Source: Gambelia wislizenii
Lineage: Eukaryota > Chordata > Lepidosauria > Squamata > Crotaphytidae
Assembly (NCBI GenBank): GCA_030847615.1
Contig: JAUMIR010000001.1
Coordinates: 164,955,001 to 165,019,000 of the forward strand
Direction of reading: 5' to 3'
Length of the DNA: 64,000 nt
Position numbers and translations under genes: made by a program. This document shows, in pieces, positions 10,933 to 24,283 of this stretch. Under the pieces are notes generated by a model. That model had not been told where the DNA came from and did no database searches. It saw only the letters and a list, made by a program, of their open reading frames with translations. Each line of letters starts with the position of its first letter. The stretch's first letter is position 1.

Positions 10933-11925
10933 GCAAATGTTTTATTATTATTATCTTTAAAAATATTTACTTATACAGTAAAAGAAAAAGTTCTACATTT
11001 TCACTTCCATTCTCAACTGTAGTTTGAACTTGCTTTTGCTGCCATTTTGGCTTTCTACCTAACTTCATCTTTTATCATGTTATACAATGAAATTATCAAT
11101 ACAGTATCTATAATCTCTTACTATACATCAACTTGTAATTCTCCCCTGTATTTCCCAACAGAAGGTTTGGCTCAAAACTTATACATTGTTTTGTTTCCAG
11201 TTTCCTTAATAACTCTGTTTAGTCTATAAACCATGTTACCATATATCTGTTCCATTCAGTTTTCCAATAATCAATTAAGTTTTCCCATTCCTTTCTAAAC
11301 TCATGTATCGATTGATGCTTGACCCAACAAGTAAGTTGTTCCATTTGGGCTACTTCCAATAGTTTAACCATCCACTCATCACAGCTTGGAATCGCCTTTT
11401 GTTTCCAGTATCTAGCGAAGACAATTCTTGCTGTGGTGGTCTTGTACAGTATCACTCTCTTAAATTCCTTTGGAAAACCTCTATCAAACATATTCAACAA
11501 ATATAATTTGAAATCATTTTTTATTATCTTTCTTATCAGGTTATGAACATTTATCCTTTGTGGGTTTCCCCTCAAGAAGCCATTAGACGAACAGAAATGC
11601 TACATTTACAAAATTGGTGGACTTACAGAGATTTAATAACATTTCAGAAAGGGTCCAGTAGGTTTAAAACGAGAGAAGAATTAGAGCAAGAGCAAAGAAA
11701 ATGTAATTGGTTTCAATACCGAAAGCCTTTAGAAAGCTTTTAGATGGATAAAAAACTACTGGGAATAGAAAATCTAAAGACAGAATTGGATGAAATGATT
11801 ATGGATGATAAAGATTTCAAAGTGTCAAAAGTTTATAAATTATTGTTGAAATTAGATTTGGAATCAGACTGTCAAAGAACATATGATCAAATGGTCACGG
11901 AATGTGGGTAGCAAATGTTTTGTTA
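10933..11925 (-). mobile_element. L1 LINE 3' part with 5' inversion (twin priming)
   Basis: A 15-bp duplication with one mismatch (GCAAATGTTTTATTA at 10933-10947, GCAAATGTTTTGTTA at 11911-11925) bounds the insertion. Positions 11219-11575 on the minus strand encode an L1 ORF2 C-terminal segment with ILYKTTTARIVFARYWKQK and WENLIDYWKTEW. Positions about 11540-11910 on the plus strand encode a more upstream ORF2 segment with WVSPQEAIRR and NWFQYR. The same element is therefore read in both directions about a junction near 11545, the known product of twin priming. Confidence 0.8.
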
Positions 11926-12507
11926 ACTTCTGTCTAGACTGATATACTAAAATTTCCTGTATGGCTGCATGTGCATTTCTAAAATTATTCTCCATCTATA
12001 TCTTCTTTGCTTCTTCAACTATGTTGCTTTCCTAATAAATTTCCACGTATATGTTACATTATGCTGTTACACTGACTGAGTTGTTCTTCAGGATTGGTGA
12101 GATCTGCTTGTCTCCTTAGGCAGACCTATTTTGAAATCAACCAAGCAAAGACTTTGTCCTATTGGATTTGCATTACAGCCCGAGTGTGACAACTTTTTAT
12201 AGACTATAGGAAACCCTACATGTCCAAACAAGAAGTATGCAAAATAGCTACACTCAGACTCATATATACACATGCACACAAAATGACAATGGCTAAAAGA
12301 GAGGCAAGAAAAACAGATGCAAAGCCAGTCCTGACGTATACTGTATGCATCAGATTGTTGTCTGTACATAGCTTGTGTTTTAAAGTGAAGTACTGTAATA
12401 CAAATTAACTGGGAATCAAAGCAATAACAAAGAAGGAACCTGGATATTTTGTAGGTATTTGTTTGGGAGATCAGGAGTGGGATAAAATCTGTTTCCTCAG
12501 ATGTTAG

Positions 12508-12665
12508 TCATAGAATCATAGGGTTGGAAGAGACCATCAGTGCCATCCAGTCCAACCCCCTGCCATGCAGGAATACACAATCAAATCATTCCAGACAGGT
12601 GGCCATCCAGCCTCTGTTTAAAACCTCCAAAGGAGACTCCAACACACTCCAAGGCAGTGTATTCT
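12508..12665 (-). mobile_element. CR1 LINE 3' end
   Basis: It begins tcatagaatcatagggttgg, the reverse complement of a CR1 terminus, then runs through ccatccagtccaaccccctg and ggccatccagcctctgttt. It is heavily 5' truncated. Confidence 0.8.
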
Positions 12666-12763
12666 ATTGCCAATACATTCCTGATCGTTGATCATGCTGG
12701 CTGGAGCTGATGGGAAAGGTACCCAGACAATAAGACACGGTTCCTCCATCCTTTAGACCAGGG

Positions 12764-12899
12764 GTGGAAGAATCTGTTTAACCTCCAGATTTTAATTGAT
12801 TAAAACACCTTTCATTTATTACCACTGACCATGCTGGATGGACCTGATACAAATCTGAGTTCCATAGATCTAAAGGTCAAATTTTCCCCACCCCTTCTA
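12764..12899. mobile_element. foldback MITE (hAT-like 'gtggggaa' family)
   Basis: The left end caggggtggaagaatctg is mirrored by the right end caaattttccccacccctt. The core contains gaccatgctggatgg. Compare the copies at 8664 and 46437. Confidence 0.55.
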
Positions 12900-13015
12900 T
12901 AAATTAGCAAGCAATAAAAGAACTTACATCCAAGGACTTAATGACAAGAAAGTTCTCACATCATGACTGTTGGTTCAGCTGCCAAACGGTCTTGATTTTG
13001 GAAGCCTCTTGATTC

Positions 13016-13300
13016 CATTTATTTATTTATTTATGTATTTATATCCTGCTTTTCAGCCACAAAGGCTCTGAGAGTGGCTTACAAATTGTTTTTAGCAATA
13101 ACACTTAGACATCTACACCACATTTACAGCATGCTAGGCACTCTCTAAGCAGTTTCCAATGTGTGTTAGCTAATTGCCGCCACAGGCCAGGTACTCACTT
13201 TACCAACCTACGAAAGGATGGAAGGCTAAGCCCTTGGGATTGAACTCACAATGTTGTGGCTGTAGTATCGGCATTTAACCACTGCACCACCAGCGCTCCC
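13016..13300 (-). mobile_element. tRNA-derived SINE with (AAAT)n tail
   Basis: Read on the minus strand it starts gggagcgctggtggtgcagtg, has the B-box-like gagttcaatccc, passes gcaattagctaacacacattgg and a tttgtaagcc block, and ends in (ATAA)n. Copies are at 35846 (plus) and 20299 (minus, in EEF1A1 intron 1). It is a different family from the one at 8212. Confidence 0.7.
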
Positions 13301-13577
13301 TATAACACAGACCTGCACATTTTTGGACATTGTGGAATTTTTGATACTTTGGAATTATCATCCCACATGTTCATATATATAAGGACTTAACCATATGTAT
13401 GTATTAATACAAATATTCATAAGTAATTATTTATTGATTATTTATTACTTGCATGTGACACTTTTGTACAACATATGTTATAACAATCATTGCACTAAAA
13501 CAAACTTTATTAAGAATCACAATATACACCGATAATTTTATAGAAAATTGATTGTTTATTACTGAGTTCTATAATTA

Positions 13578-13693
13578 GCCTATAGAGTCTGTAGTACAGT
13601 TATATTTCCTCTTTAACCATTTTGCCCCATTTTGGGTCTTGCAGATAACTGAAACAGCAGATATTGGTTCCGTGGATACGGGGGTCTAGCTGT
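13578..13693 (+). mobile_element. Tigger-like MITE, partial
   Basis: Only the right part is clear: gcagatattggttccgtgga and gggggtctagctg followed by TA. It abuts the better copy at 13699. Confidence 0.45.
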
Positions 13694-13698
13694 ATATA

Positions 13699-13908
13699 CA
13701 ATGGGCCCTCAGTATCTGCTGGTGTTTGGTTCCAGGACCCCTCGTGGATACCAAAATCCATGGGTGCTCAAGTCCCATTATATACAATGGTATAGTAAAA
13801 TGGCATCCTGGAGGTTTGCTTTTTGGAATCCTTTTCCCCCTGAATATTTTCAAGCTGTGGTTGGTTGAATCCTTGGATGCAGAACCTTTCGATATGGAGG
13901 GCCAACTG
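13699..13908 (+). mobile_element. Tigger-like MITE flanked by TA
   Basis: The left end is CAATGGGCCCTCagtatctg and the right end is gatatggagggccaactg, each flanked by TA (13697-13698 and 13909-13910). The inner half contains ggttccaggacccc and cccattatatacaatgg, shared with the copies at 18001 and 21045. Confidence 0.75.
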
Positions 13909-14052
13909 TATCACTATATGTACACAACACACACACACAGACACATATGTATGAGAATACATACACAAACATATGTATTGAACTAACTAACAAACAGAAC
14001 TGAAAATATAAGCAAAATCTTTTGGCTTTCTCCTCCAGTTGCCAAAGATGAA

Positions 14053-14055
<3 letters not shown>

Positions 14056-14085
<30 letters not shown>
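14056..14085. repeat. (GATA)n microsatellite
   Basis: About seven GATA units, the first of three simple repeats in 500 bp. Confidence 0.9.
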
Positions 14086-14095
14086 GTCAGTGTAC

Positions 14096-14345
14096 CCCCC
14101 ATGGTACACATGCCACTCCCTCATGCTGCCCTCCCTGTGCTCGCGCCGCCCTCCCCGCACCTGTGCTGCCCTGTGCTACCCTCCCCACATTCGCACCGCC
14201 CTCTCGCACCCCGTGCCGCCATGTGCCACCCTACCCACACTCGCACTACCTCCCTGCACCGTGTGCTGCCTTCCCTGCGCCCTGTCTCCCTCCCCATGCT
14301 CATGCCACCCTCCCCGCGCCCCGCACATGTTGCACACACACACAC
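14096..14345. repeat. C-rich imperfect minisatellite
   Basis: Irregular units of about 20-35 bp built around ccctccccgcacc, tgccaccctacccacactcg and relatives fill the block, which ends in (AC)n. Long ORFs in four frames are produced by the repeat itself and are not genes. Confidence 0.75.
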
Positions 14346-14524
14346 ACCATGCCACATCCCCCTCATGCTACTCACACCCCCTCTGCGTCCACCATGTTTA
14401 GAAAGGAAACTTCCACATGGTCCTATCCCCAGTGTGCTGATTGGCTGCCCGACAGGGCTTTGTTGGTCAGTTTCCTAAGTGGCCAGTCAGCACACTGGAA
14501 ACAGCAACATACCTAAGAGCGACC

Positions 14525-14554
14525 GACAGACAGACAGACAGACAGACAGACAGA
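14525..14554. repeat. (GACA)n microsatellite
   Basis: About seven GACA units ending in a gatagatg step. With the GATA array at 14056 it forms a Bkm-like GATA/GACA pair. Confidence 0.9.
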
Positions 14555-14810
14555 TAGATGTAAGCTGCTACAGGAATCTTTTTGATAGGGAATAGGATAA
14601 AAAAATGGTATAAATACATAAATAAAAATTTCATAGCCCCAAGGGGAATGCTTGAAGGATTTTGTCCATGCTCCAACGAACAAAGGGCAATTATTAAATA
14701 ATAATATTAGATTCACAATTTTAGATATTTATTATTATGTGATTTTAATGGTATTTTTATGTAGAGTGTTAGCTGTCCCAAGCTTTAAGAGAATGTGCAG
14801 GGTATAAATT

Positions 14811-15005
14811 GAGCCAGCATGGTATAGTGGTTTTCATGTTGGATTAGCACTCTGGTAGTCCAAGGTTCAAATTCCTGCTAAGCCATGGAAACCCACTGGG
14901 TGACCTTGGGCAAGTCACAATTTCTCAGCTTCAGAGGAAGGCAAGGAAAAACCTCCTTGGAATAAATCTTGACAAGGAAACTCTGGGATAGGGTCACCAT
15001 AGTTT
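14811..15005 (+). mobile_element. tRNA-derived SINE (Bov-B-tailed family)
   Basis: It begins gagccagcatggtatagtgg, has the B-box-like aaggttcaaattcc, and ends gggatagggtcaccatag. The 3' Bov-B-type tail is shortened. Confidence 0.7.
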
Positions 15006-15019
15006 GACTAGTTTTTAGA

Positions 15020-15208
15020 GAGCCATTGTAATGTAGTGGTTTGACCACTGGACAAGGACTCCAAATGAGCAGGATTCGAATCCCTGTTCTGCCATGGAAA
15101 ACCACTGGGTAACATTGGGTGAGCAACATTCTCTCAGCTTAACAGGAAGGCAGTGGCAAGCTTCCTTTGAATAAATCTTGCCAAGGAAACCTTGGGATAG
15201 GGTCACTA
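15020..15208 (+). mobile_element. tRNA-derived SINE (Bov-B-tailed family)
   Basis: It begins gagccattgtaatgtagtgg, has caggattcgaatccctg as a B box, and ends at gatagggtcactacggg. It sits head-to-tail behind the copy at 14811 and is diverged from it, so these look like independent insertions rather than a recent duplication. Confidence 0.7.
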
Positions 15209-16332
15209 CGGGCCCATCTACACGAGGGGGGGAAATCCCAAATACCTGGTAGTATTGGCATCTCGCAGCAGCAGCGACAGGTCCAAATGGTTTTTCTGGC
15301 CTTGGAAGCCCCCATAAGCCTTGCAATCCTGATGGCAGTCCAAGTGTTTACTCACATTATTTCTTCACTGCAGCCAGGTTTTTTTTTTTTTTTAAAGACA
15401 TCCCAAGGTGCGCTGGTGAGATAGAGCAATTCTCCAAAGCAAAACATGGAGATGAAATGTTAACTTTCTGCAAGTGAAGCAACTGTTAAAGTCACAACAC
15501 CCCTGCATGTTTCTATGCAGAATATGCAGTATACGAGAATTATATCACCCTCTGAAACATTCACAGCTGACATGTCAGCTTGGTAGACAATGACATGTTT
15601 GCATGCCATGGTTAATGTAAATGCCCAGAAGGCTGACTCATATGAAAACATGAGCCAAGAGGGCCAAAGTCTACTTTGAGAGGACATTTTTAACCTTTCA
15701 AAGCACTGGGACAGGGGAAAATCACTGCTGCTAGTATTATAAATATGGTAAAATGAAGTGACATGTTGGTGCTACAATAGTTTCAAAGGCCTCCAGTGCA
15801 ACCCTATGCATGCCCATTCAGAAGTAATCCTCTTGGGTTTAATAGAGCTAATTCCTAGGTACATACCTGTCTAGGATACCATGCTCAATAAGACCTTTTT
15901 GGATTACAGAACCAAGAACTGTCTAGCCAGTACTTCCACTGGAGCACATGAGATCATAAAAGTGTGTCTGGCATGTATCATATTTCACTGTAGGTAAGGA
16001 AGAGTGTGAAGGTGGTCCCAGGATTTACTGTTCCTCAATTAACAAATAAATCCCTTTATAGGGGGAAAATAATCTTAATGAAGGGAAAAGATTGTTCTCC
16101 TTGAAAACAATCTTATTTTCCAAAAGGACAGGGGAAGGATTTCTTTATGTAATCTGCTGTCTTTAGCTAGGGTTGTCAGAGTAAGAACAGGAAAGGGATC
16201 CTCTATCTTTAATGGTGTATAGAAGAGAGGATTTCAGCATGTGTTGCTTGTTACCTGGTTGATTGATGAGCAACACCTTCTGAAATTCCCTCTTCTGTTC
16301 AACCATTAAAGGTACAGGAGCGCTCTCCAGTA

Positions 16333-16657
16333 CAGTTCACCTTCCCATATCCGTGGTATTGGTAACCATGATTTCATTTAACCACAGTCAAGGGGGGAGG
16401 CCTCTCTAGGCATCTAGAGGGGCTCTCTAGGTATCTGGAGGTCCTTCAGCACAACTCTATGGTCAACTTCCATCAGAAGTTGACTGTAGAGTCGTGCTGG
16501 ATGACCTCCAGATGCCTAGAGAGGCATTCACTCTAGGCATTTTCTACATCCTTCAGCACAATGCTATGATACTCTATTGCAGTTCAGTATTATCTGTGGT
16601 TTCACTTATAAATGATAAGTCTGGGAACGTATGTCCCATGGATATAGGGGCAACCTG
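16333..16657 (+). mobile_element. Tigger-like MITE with internal palindrome
   Basis: The outer ends are CAGTTCACCttcccatatcc and atataggggcaacctg, with TA on both sides (16331-16332 and 16658-16659). The middle repeats the ctctaggcatct..ggagg motif in both orientations around agaagttgactg, forming a large hairpin. Confidence 0.7.
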
Positions 16658-16733
16658 TACTCAGCCTGGCAACTCTACTACTGTACTCTGAAGTAGTATA
16701 GGCCTTTACTTTTTTCCTCAGAAGTATCTCAAT

Positions 16734-16812
16734 CAGTGGCTCTTAACCTTTTCTTTACCAGGGACCCCCTTTAAATATCTTTTGTTGCCACAGACTCCCC
16801 AAGACTTAACTA
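16734..16812 (+). mobile_element. hAT element fragment (SPIN-like family)
   Basis: It starts cagtggctcttaacc and continues tttaccagggacccccttta..ttgttgccacagac like the full copy at 38648, but stops after about 80 bp where a LINE fragment begins. Confidence 0.7.
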
Positions 16813-17910
16813 TAGAACTCTTCTCCAGCACCACATTTCAAATGAGGTGATTTTCCTCCTCAGTTTTTTTTCACTATCTGGCTTTCACAACCATACATAG
16901 AAATTGGAACTATGACGACATAGACAATCCAAACTTTAGTATTCAATGATACATCTTGATACTTGAGGATCTTGTCTAGTTCCTTCATAGCTGCCCTTCC
17001 AAGTCCTAGTCTTCTTCTGATTTCTTGACTGCAGACTCTGTTCTGATTAATGACTAAGCCATGGTATGGTGTGGTTTAGTGGCTTGAGTGTTGGAATATG
17101 ACTCTGGAAACCAAGGTTCAAATCCCACTCAGCCATGGAAACCCACCAGCTGACCTTCAGCAAGTCACACTCTCACTCTCTCAGTCTTAGAGGAAAGCAA
17201 AGGCAAACCCCCTCTGAACAAATCTTGCCAAGAAAAACCCATGATTGGTTCACCTGAGGTTTGCCATAAGTCAGAAACAACTTGAAGGTACACCATCATC
17301 ACCACCACAAGGTCTTTAACTATTTCCATGTCTTAATTGTCTACTTTAATGTTATATAAATTATCTGTGGTCACTGTTGCTTTTTTTTAATGATCAGCTG
17401 TAAACCTGCCTTTGCATTTTCTTCCTTGACTTTCTTCAGTAATGGTTCCAAGTCTTTGCTGTTTTCTGCTAGTAATATGGTGTCATCTGCATACCTTAAA
17501 TTGTTGGTGTTTCTTCCATTTTCACGTCTCCTTCCTCCTAGTCTAATCCTGCTTTACAAAATGATATGTTCAGCCTACAAGTTACACAGACAGGGTGATA
17601 AAATACAGCCTTGCCTGATCCCCCCCCCACCTTGCAAATAGGAAACTATCCTGTTTCTCCATATTCTATTCTGACAGTGGCCTCTTGTCCTGAATACAGA
17701 TTACACATCAGGACAACCAAATGTTGTGGCAAACCCATTTCTTTCAACCCATACTTTTTTAACGATACCAATAAAAGGCTTTGGCATAATCTATAAAGCA
17801 CAGGCTGATTCTCTTCTAAAATTCCTTGGTGTGCTCCATTTATACAACATGTCTTTGTATCAAGATACTGTTTAGGAAGTGAATGTAAAAGAATAACAAG
17901 GAGCATTTTG
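16813..17910 (-). mobile_element. degenerate LINE, reverse transcriptase part (RTE/Bov-B-like)
   Basis: The minus-strand frame 17646-17906 contains GLPQHLVVLMCNLYSGQEAT, and downstream pieces follow the order expected of the palm and connection part of a Bov-B-type reverse transcriptase. Stops and frameshifts break it everywhere, and a SINE (17046-17310) interrupts it. Clade assignment is from memory and not certain; L1 fits less well. Confidence 0.6.
17046..17310 (+). mobile_element. tRNA-derived SINE inside the LINE
   Basis: It begins near ggtatggtgtggtttagtgg, contains aaggttcaaatcccactcag, ggaaacccaccagctgacc, and ends gccataagtcagaaacaact with a degenerate acaccatcatcacc tail. LINE sequence resumes after it. 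Confidence 0.65.
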
Positions 17911-18000
17911 TACTTAAGATTCCCTAGAACTTGAGTTAAATGAAAGTTTGTAGCTAATATGGTAATGTTGAGACAGCTGCTCTAGGTATCTTTAAATGTA

Positions 18001-18216
18001 AGTCTTCCCTTCATATTTGCTGGGGTTTGGTTCCAGAACCCACGCCAAAATCTGTGAAGTCCCATTATATGCCATGGCATAGCAAAATGGTGTCCTTTAT
18101 ATAAGATGGCAAAATCGAGGTTTGCTTTTTGGATACTTATTTTTTAAAGAATATTTTCAAGCCATGAATACTTAAAATCATGGATACCAAATTCGTGGAT
18201 ATTGAGGGACAACTTG
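18001..18216 (+). mobile_element. Tigger-like MITE flanked by TA
   Basis: The right end is ggatattgagggacaacttg followed by TA; the left end agtcttcccttcatatttgc is diverged but follows TA (17999-18000). The body matches 13699 and 21045. Confidence 0.65.
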
Positions 18217-19149
18217 TAGATCTAGAATCCCAAGAATTTAGGGTGGGCTTTGCACTTTTGACAAACTGCTTGTTCCTAAACTGGGAGAGGCATTGGAGGT
18301 AAGAGGCAACACAATCAGTTAGGGTTGAGGAAACAGGAAAATTTTGCTTGACATGTTGTCGAAGGATGAAATATAGGAATGGATGTGTCTAGTGAGGGGT
18401 GGAAGAAAGGAAAATCATGGTGGCTTAAGTGGAATGGAAAAAAAGGGAGAGGTGATGTTTTTGGTCTGTTTTTTTAAAAAGAGATTAACACATTTATTGT
18501 TTTTTATTATTATTTTTTATCAAGTTACAAATATCCAAATATTCTTCATGTTACTGTATATACATTTAACATGTTTTTGGGGTTTTTTTAAAGCCCACAA
18601 CTGTTGCAGCAGTAAATATCATTACAGTGGTGCTTAATGCTTGCCTTAAAAAAATAATAAATGGAGTTAAAATATGTTGAATTGGGGGCATCATTTGGAA
18701 TGAAAAGAGATCCTTAAAAGGGGATGAAGGGGAAAAGCTGTTACAAGTTTGGGGACGTATGTGAGGAAAGGACAAGGGCCGGAAAAATCTGGTGCTGGGA
18801 GGGAAGAGAGGGCGCTTCTGCCCAGTTGGGGCAGCCCGGCTCAGCCCAGCCTTTTCGCCTGGCAGAGCTCAAGGGGGTGTCGTCAAACTCCAGGAGCCGA
18901 AGGTGGTGCCGACTTGGTGAAGGAGATGTTGGATGGATGGGTGGGGCACATGTGAAGGTAGAAAATGACCATTGACTCCCTCATGAGCCGGGGAGGAGCG
19001 AGCGGGGTTGTGTGAGAGAAAACACGTTTTGGTGAAAAAGGGATAATTTTCCTTCTCTCCCTGGAGGCACCTTTCGATGGGAGGGGTAGGCGGAGAGGGA
19101 GGGAGACACACAAGGCGGCCAGAATTGCCGAATGGAACGCTGGGAGGCG

Positions 19150-19157
19150 TGACGTGT
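19150..19157 (+). promoter_or_regulatory. CRE-like element
   Basis: TGACGTGT lies about 68 bp upstream of the start site. It resembles a CREB/ATF half site; function is inferred from position only. Confidence 0.35.
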
Positions 19158-19187
19158 CCCTTAGGCCGCCGCCCTCCCGGCTCAAGC

Positions 19188-19195
19188 TATATAAA
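19188..19195 (+). promoter_or_regulatory. EEF1A1: TATA box of EEF1A1
   Basis: TATATAAA starts 30 bp upstream of the predicted 5'TOP start at 19218. The spacing is right for a pol II core promoter; EEF1A1 is one of the TATA-containing TOP genes. Confidence 0.85.
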
Positions 19196-19217
19196 GGGCG
19201 CCGCTCACAGCTTCGGT

Positions 19218-19250
19218 CTTTTTCGCGACGGGTTTGCCGCTGCTTCGGTG
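19218..19250 (+). other. EEF1A1: EEF1A1 exon 1 (non-coding, 5'TOP)
   Basis: The exon starts CTTTTTCGCGACGGGTTTGC, nearly identical to the human EEF1A1 mRNA start, and ends at GGTG before the donor gtgagt (19251-19256). The leading C plus pyrimidine run is a 5' terminal oligopyrimidine tract, which places translation of the mRNA under mTOR/LARP1 control in known vertebrates. Confidence 0.88.
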
Positions 19251-20298
19251 GTGAGTTGTGGCCACGTGTTTGTGCGCGGGGGGGGGAGGAGGTGGCAGCA
19301 GCAGCGGAAGGCAGGAGATGTCCTGGCTTGGGCCTAGGCCAAGGAGGGGGTTGAGCAAAAGCCCACGTGGAGCTGGCAGGGACAAAGGCCATCTTCGACG
19401 CCCGAGAAGGGATAGGCCGGCAGGGTGGTGGGGAAGCCGCGGTTACTCCCCTCCCGCGTGTTGTGGGCGGCCAGGATGGGTTCCCTCCGGGTGGGCGAGC
19501 GTGCGTGCGTGCGTGTGTGCATGTAAGAGAGAGGGAGGGGAGGATGGGGGGAGCCCCTGTTGGGTTGTATTGGATTGTGAGGAAACAGCAGTTGGGGAAA
19601 GGGGTGAATTTGCGGGACACGTGTCTTGATCTGAGTGGTTGGTCGTGGGGATGGCGCGGCCGTGGCAGGTGTGGTTGTGTGTTATTCCTTCCCCACTCCT
19701 TTGAATTTCCCGTCGTGGTCCATTTCGCTGCCTTAAGTTACGGCCTTGCGGACTCTTTTCCCTGGGCCTTTGTGTGTGTGTATGAGTGTGTGTGTGCCTT
19801 TTTTTTTTTTTTTTACTCTTCTTGGTCCGCCCGCCACCCTTCCCTCCCATTCCCTTTTCTATGTGTGTCGGATGGGGGAGAAAAAATGGCCGCTCTCGGC
19901 TGGCGGCCGCCGTCACAAAATGGAGGACGCGGGGCGGGCGGGCGGGGCGCGTGCCAGGCAGCCAACGGAGTGTCTCGGGCCCCGCTCCCTCCCTCCTTCC
20001 GGGCTCGTGCTCGGCCCGCTCGCCTTTCGACACAAAGGGAGCCGCCGCCGCGCGCCCGCCCGCCCGCCCGCCCCCCCCCCCGGCTTGGCTCTTCACCCTC
20101 ATGTGGCCACGAAGGCGGGCTGGGAGCCTCTGCCGAGGTGAAAGTCTGGGCGGCCGCCCCGCTGACGCAACGCCCCTGGCCGCCACCTTGGAGGGTGGGT
20201 GGAGTTGAGGCACTCGAGGCAGGCCTGGGCCTAGTTCCGGGCCTGGATCCCTGGCAGCCCCTTGGAAGAGGCCCAACAGGATTGAACCTTTCTTTTTT

Positions 20299-20436
20299 AA
20301 AATTTTATTTATTTATATATACCCCGCTCTTCAGCCACAAGGCTATCAGAGCGGCTTACAAATTGTTTTAAGCAATAGCATCTACACTGCATTAAGCAGT
20401 TTCCAATATATGTTAGTGTATTAGCTAACCTGCCTC
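20299..20436 (-). mobile_element. SINE fragment in EEF1A1 intron 1
   Basis: It contains tttatttatttatatatacc, gagcggcttacaaattg, and gcagtttccaatatatg, matching the 3' half of the family at 13016. The tRNA-like head is absent. It lies at the 3' edge of the CpG-rich region. Confidence 0.65.
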
Positions 20437-20570
20437 CCCCAACCCCACCTCCGAGGGGTGGGGGAAATATTTAATGGATTGCAATACTGCTCATCAAGTG
20501 ACTTAATAGTTTTATTTTATTTTTTTAAGTGAATTTGACACTTTTGTGCATTCTTCCTCACTTCACACAG

Positions 20571-24005
<3,435 letters not shown>

Positions 24006-24283
24006 AAATTCTGTACACCTGCCACCTCAGTCTTAATCAGTGGTGGAAGTATGGTCTCAGAACTGTTTGTCTCAATTGGCCATTTAAGTTTAATAGTAAA
24101 AGACTGGTTAATGATTACAATGCATCGTAAAAGCTTCAGAAGGAAAGGAATGTTTGTGGACCATTTGTTTCGTGGCAGTTTAAGTTATTAGTTTTTAAAA
24201 CCAGTAAAACTTTTTTAAATGGAAACAACTTGACCAAAATCTGTCACAAATTTTGAGACCATTAAAACAAAGTTTAATGCAAA
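24006..24283 (+). terminator. EEF1A1: EEF1A1 3'UTR and poly(A) signal
   Basis: The UTR retains blocks known from human EEF1A1, such as acttgaccaaaatctgtcac and ttttgagaccattaaaac. The poly(A) signal is ATTAAA at 24261-24266, with cleavage expected near 24283 (tttaatgc). Confidence 0.82.

Larger units (their letters stand above)
18780..20200 (+). promoter_or_regulatory. EEF1A1: CpG-rich promoter region of EEF1A1
   Basis: GC content and CpG frequency rise sharply here against AT-rich flanks, and the region covers the promoter, exon 1 and the start of intron 1. It includes a (GTGC)n run near 19500 and a poly-C/CCG block near 20050-20080. Long ORFs on both strands are a by-product of the base composition. 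Confidence 0.75.

Noticed and set aside
14090..14516. Overlapping 100-125-codon ORFs in all plus frames
   Set aside because: They are produced by the C-rich minisatellite and microsatellites.
19367..20371. 334-codon ORF on the plus strand and a 277-codon ORF on the minus strand (19443-20276)
   Set aside because: Both lie in the CpG-rich EEF1A1 promoter and intron 1, where stop codons are rare by composition. They contain simple-sequence peptides (poly-Phe, His-Thr, Pro/Arg runs), cover exon 1 and splice sites, and end in a SINE.
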